Assembly: GCF_039539605.1 (NCBI RefSeq)
Contig: NZ_BAABDL010000124.1
Span: 1-6,372, forward strand
Length of the DNA stretch: 6,372 nucleotides
From: Amphibacillus indicireducens
GTDB taxonomy: Bacteria > Bacillota > Bacilli > Bacillales > Amphibacillaceae
Direction of reading: 5' to 3'
This document shows, in pieces, positions 6,111-6,372 of the stretch (positions are counted from its first letter, which is position 1; every line of letters begins with the position of its first letter). Made by a program: the position numbers and the translations under genes. The notes below the pieces were generated by a model. The model saw only the letters and a list, made by a program, of their open reading frames with translations, was not told the origin of the DNA and did not search any database.

Positions 6111-6372
6111 TGATCTCCCGCCTAAATTGATTTACTTCTTTCCTTTATTTTAAGGCAGGCATTTTACAGACGGTTATCTGTAATAAAAAGTAAAAGTTTT
6201 CATTTGCAAACAGAATTCCACTCATTATCTTTTAATAATAATTGATTGCTAGCTATTTCACAATTTTTTCTTACATTCTATTATAAAGAAACTATTAAGT
6301 AGTGTCTACTGAACAAATACTATTCTTCTAAAATAGTCTGTCTTAGAGTGGGAATAATCAATTTTAATCCCA
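6111..6372. other. AT-rich right-hand intergenic stretch, no gene seen
   Basis: I see no ribosome-binding site with an open frame on either strand. The stretch holds a perfect 7-bp stem TTACAGA/TCTGTAA with a 6-nt loop (6164-6183), without a T-run on either strand. A group of short palindromes lies at the edge: AGTAG/CTACT at 6298-6310, ACTATT/AATAGT at 6319-6337 and TGGGA/TCCCA at 6349-6372. The edge group could belong to the leader of a gene, or the end of an element, lying beyond the window. Confidence 0.4.

Noticed and set aside
6164..6183. Intrinsic terminator
   Set aside because: The 7-bp stem is perfect, but no T-run follows on either strand and no gene end lies next to it.

Overview
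The window is AT-rich DNA dominated by one very large minus-strand gene. It suggests a low-GC Bacillota genome, probably Bacillaceae-like. Three things point that way: strong AAGGAGG-type Shine-Dalgarno sites, the base composition, and a mosaic of palindromic intergenic repeats of a style I associate with Bacillaceae. The main gene belongs to an oxygen-sensitive [4Fe-4S] enzyme superfamily, so an anaerobic or facultatively anaerobic lifestyle is likely. I cannot name the genus from sequence alone.

Layout, left to right. Positions 3-65 (+) may hold the last 20 codons of a gene entering from the left. A weak dyad (142-168) lies between that end and a convergent small gene of unknown function (301-762, -, 153 aa). 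Its real start is an ATG at 762; a GTG further upstream falls inside its Shine-Dalgarno sequence. Positions 777-1338 hold no gene I can support, only a dyad (806-832) and two out-of-frame open stretches that may be decayed sequence. A clean intrinsic terminator (1339-1385) then closes the large gene (1393-5658, -, 1421 aa). That gene has its own Shine-Dalgarno site (5666-5672) and a consensus -10 box (5703-5708), so it looks monocistronic.

The large protein fuses two ATP-dependent activase domains (BcrAD/BadFG, like HgdC of 2-hydroxyglutaryl-CoA dehydratase) to a DUF2229 region and two HgdA/HgdB-like cysteine-bearing regions. Activator and putative catalytic modules are therefore on one chain. 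The physiological substrate of this family is, as far as I know, not established.

Upstream of the large gene, 5761-6110 is a comparatively GC-rich, highly structured intergenic island between AT-rich flanks. It holds two diverged copies of one repeat in inverted orientation (5763-5829 and 6004-6045). They differ by a 25-nt hairpin-forming indel and enclose a second element built of nested palindromes (5855-5975). A cluster of further hairpins follows (6036-6110). The last 250 bases contain only small palindromes and no supported gene.
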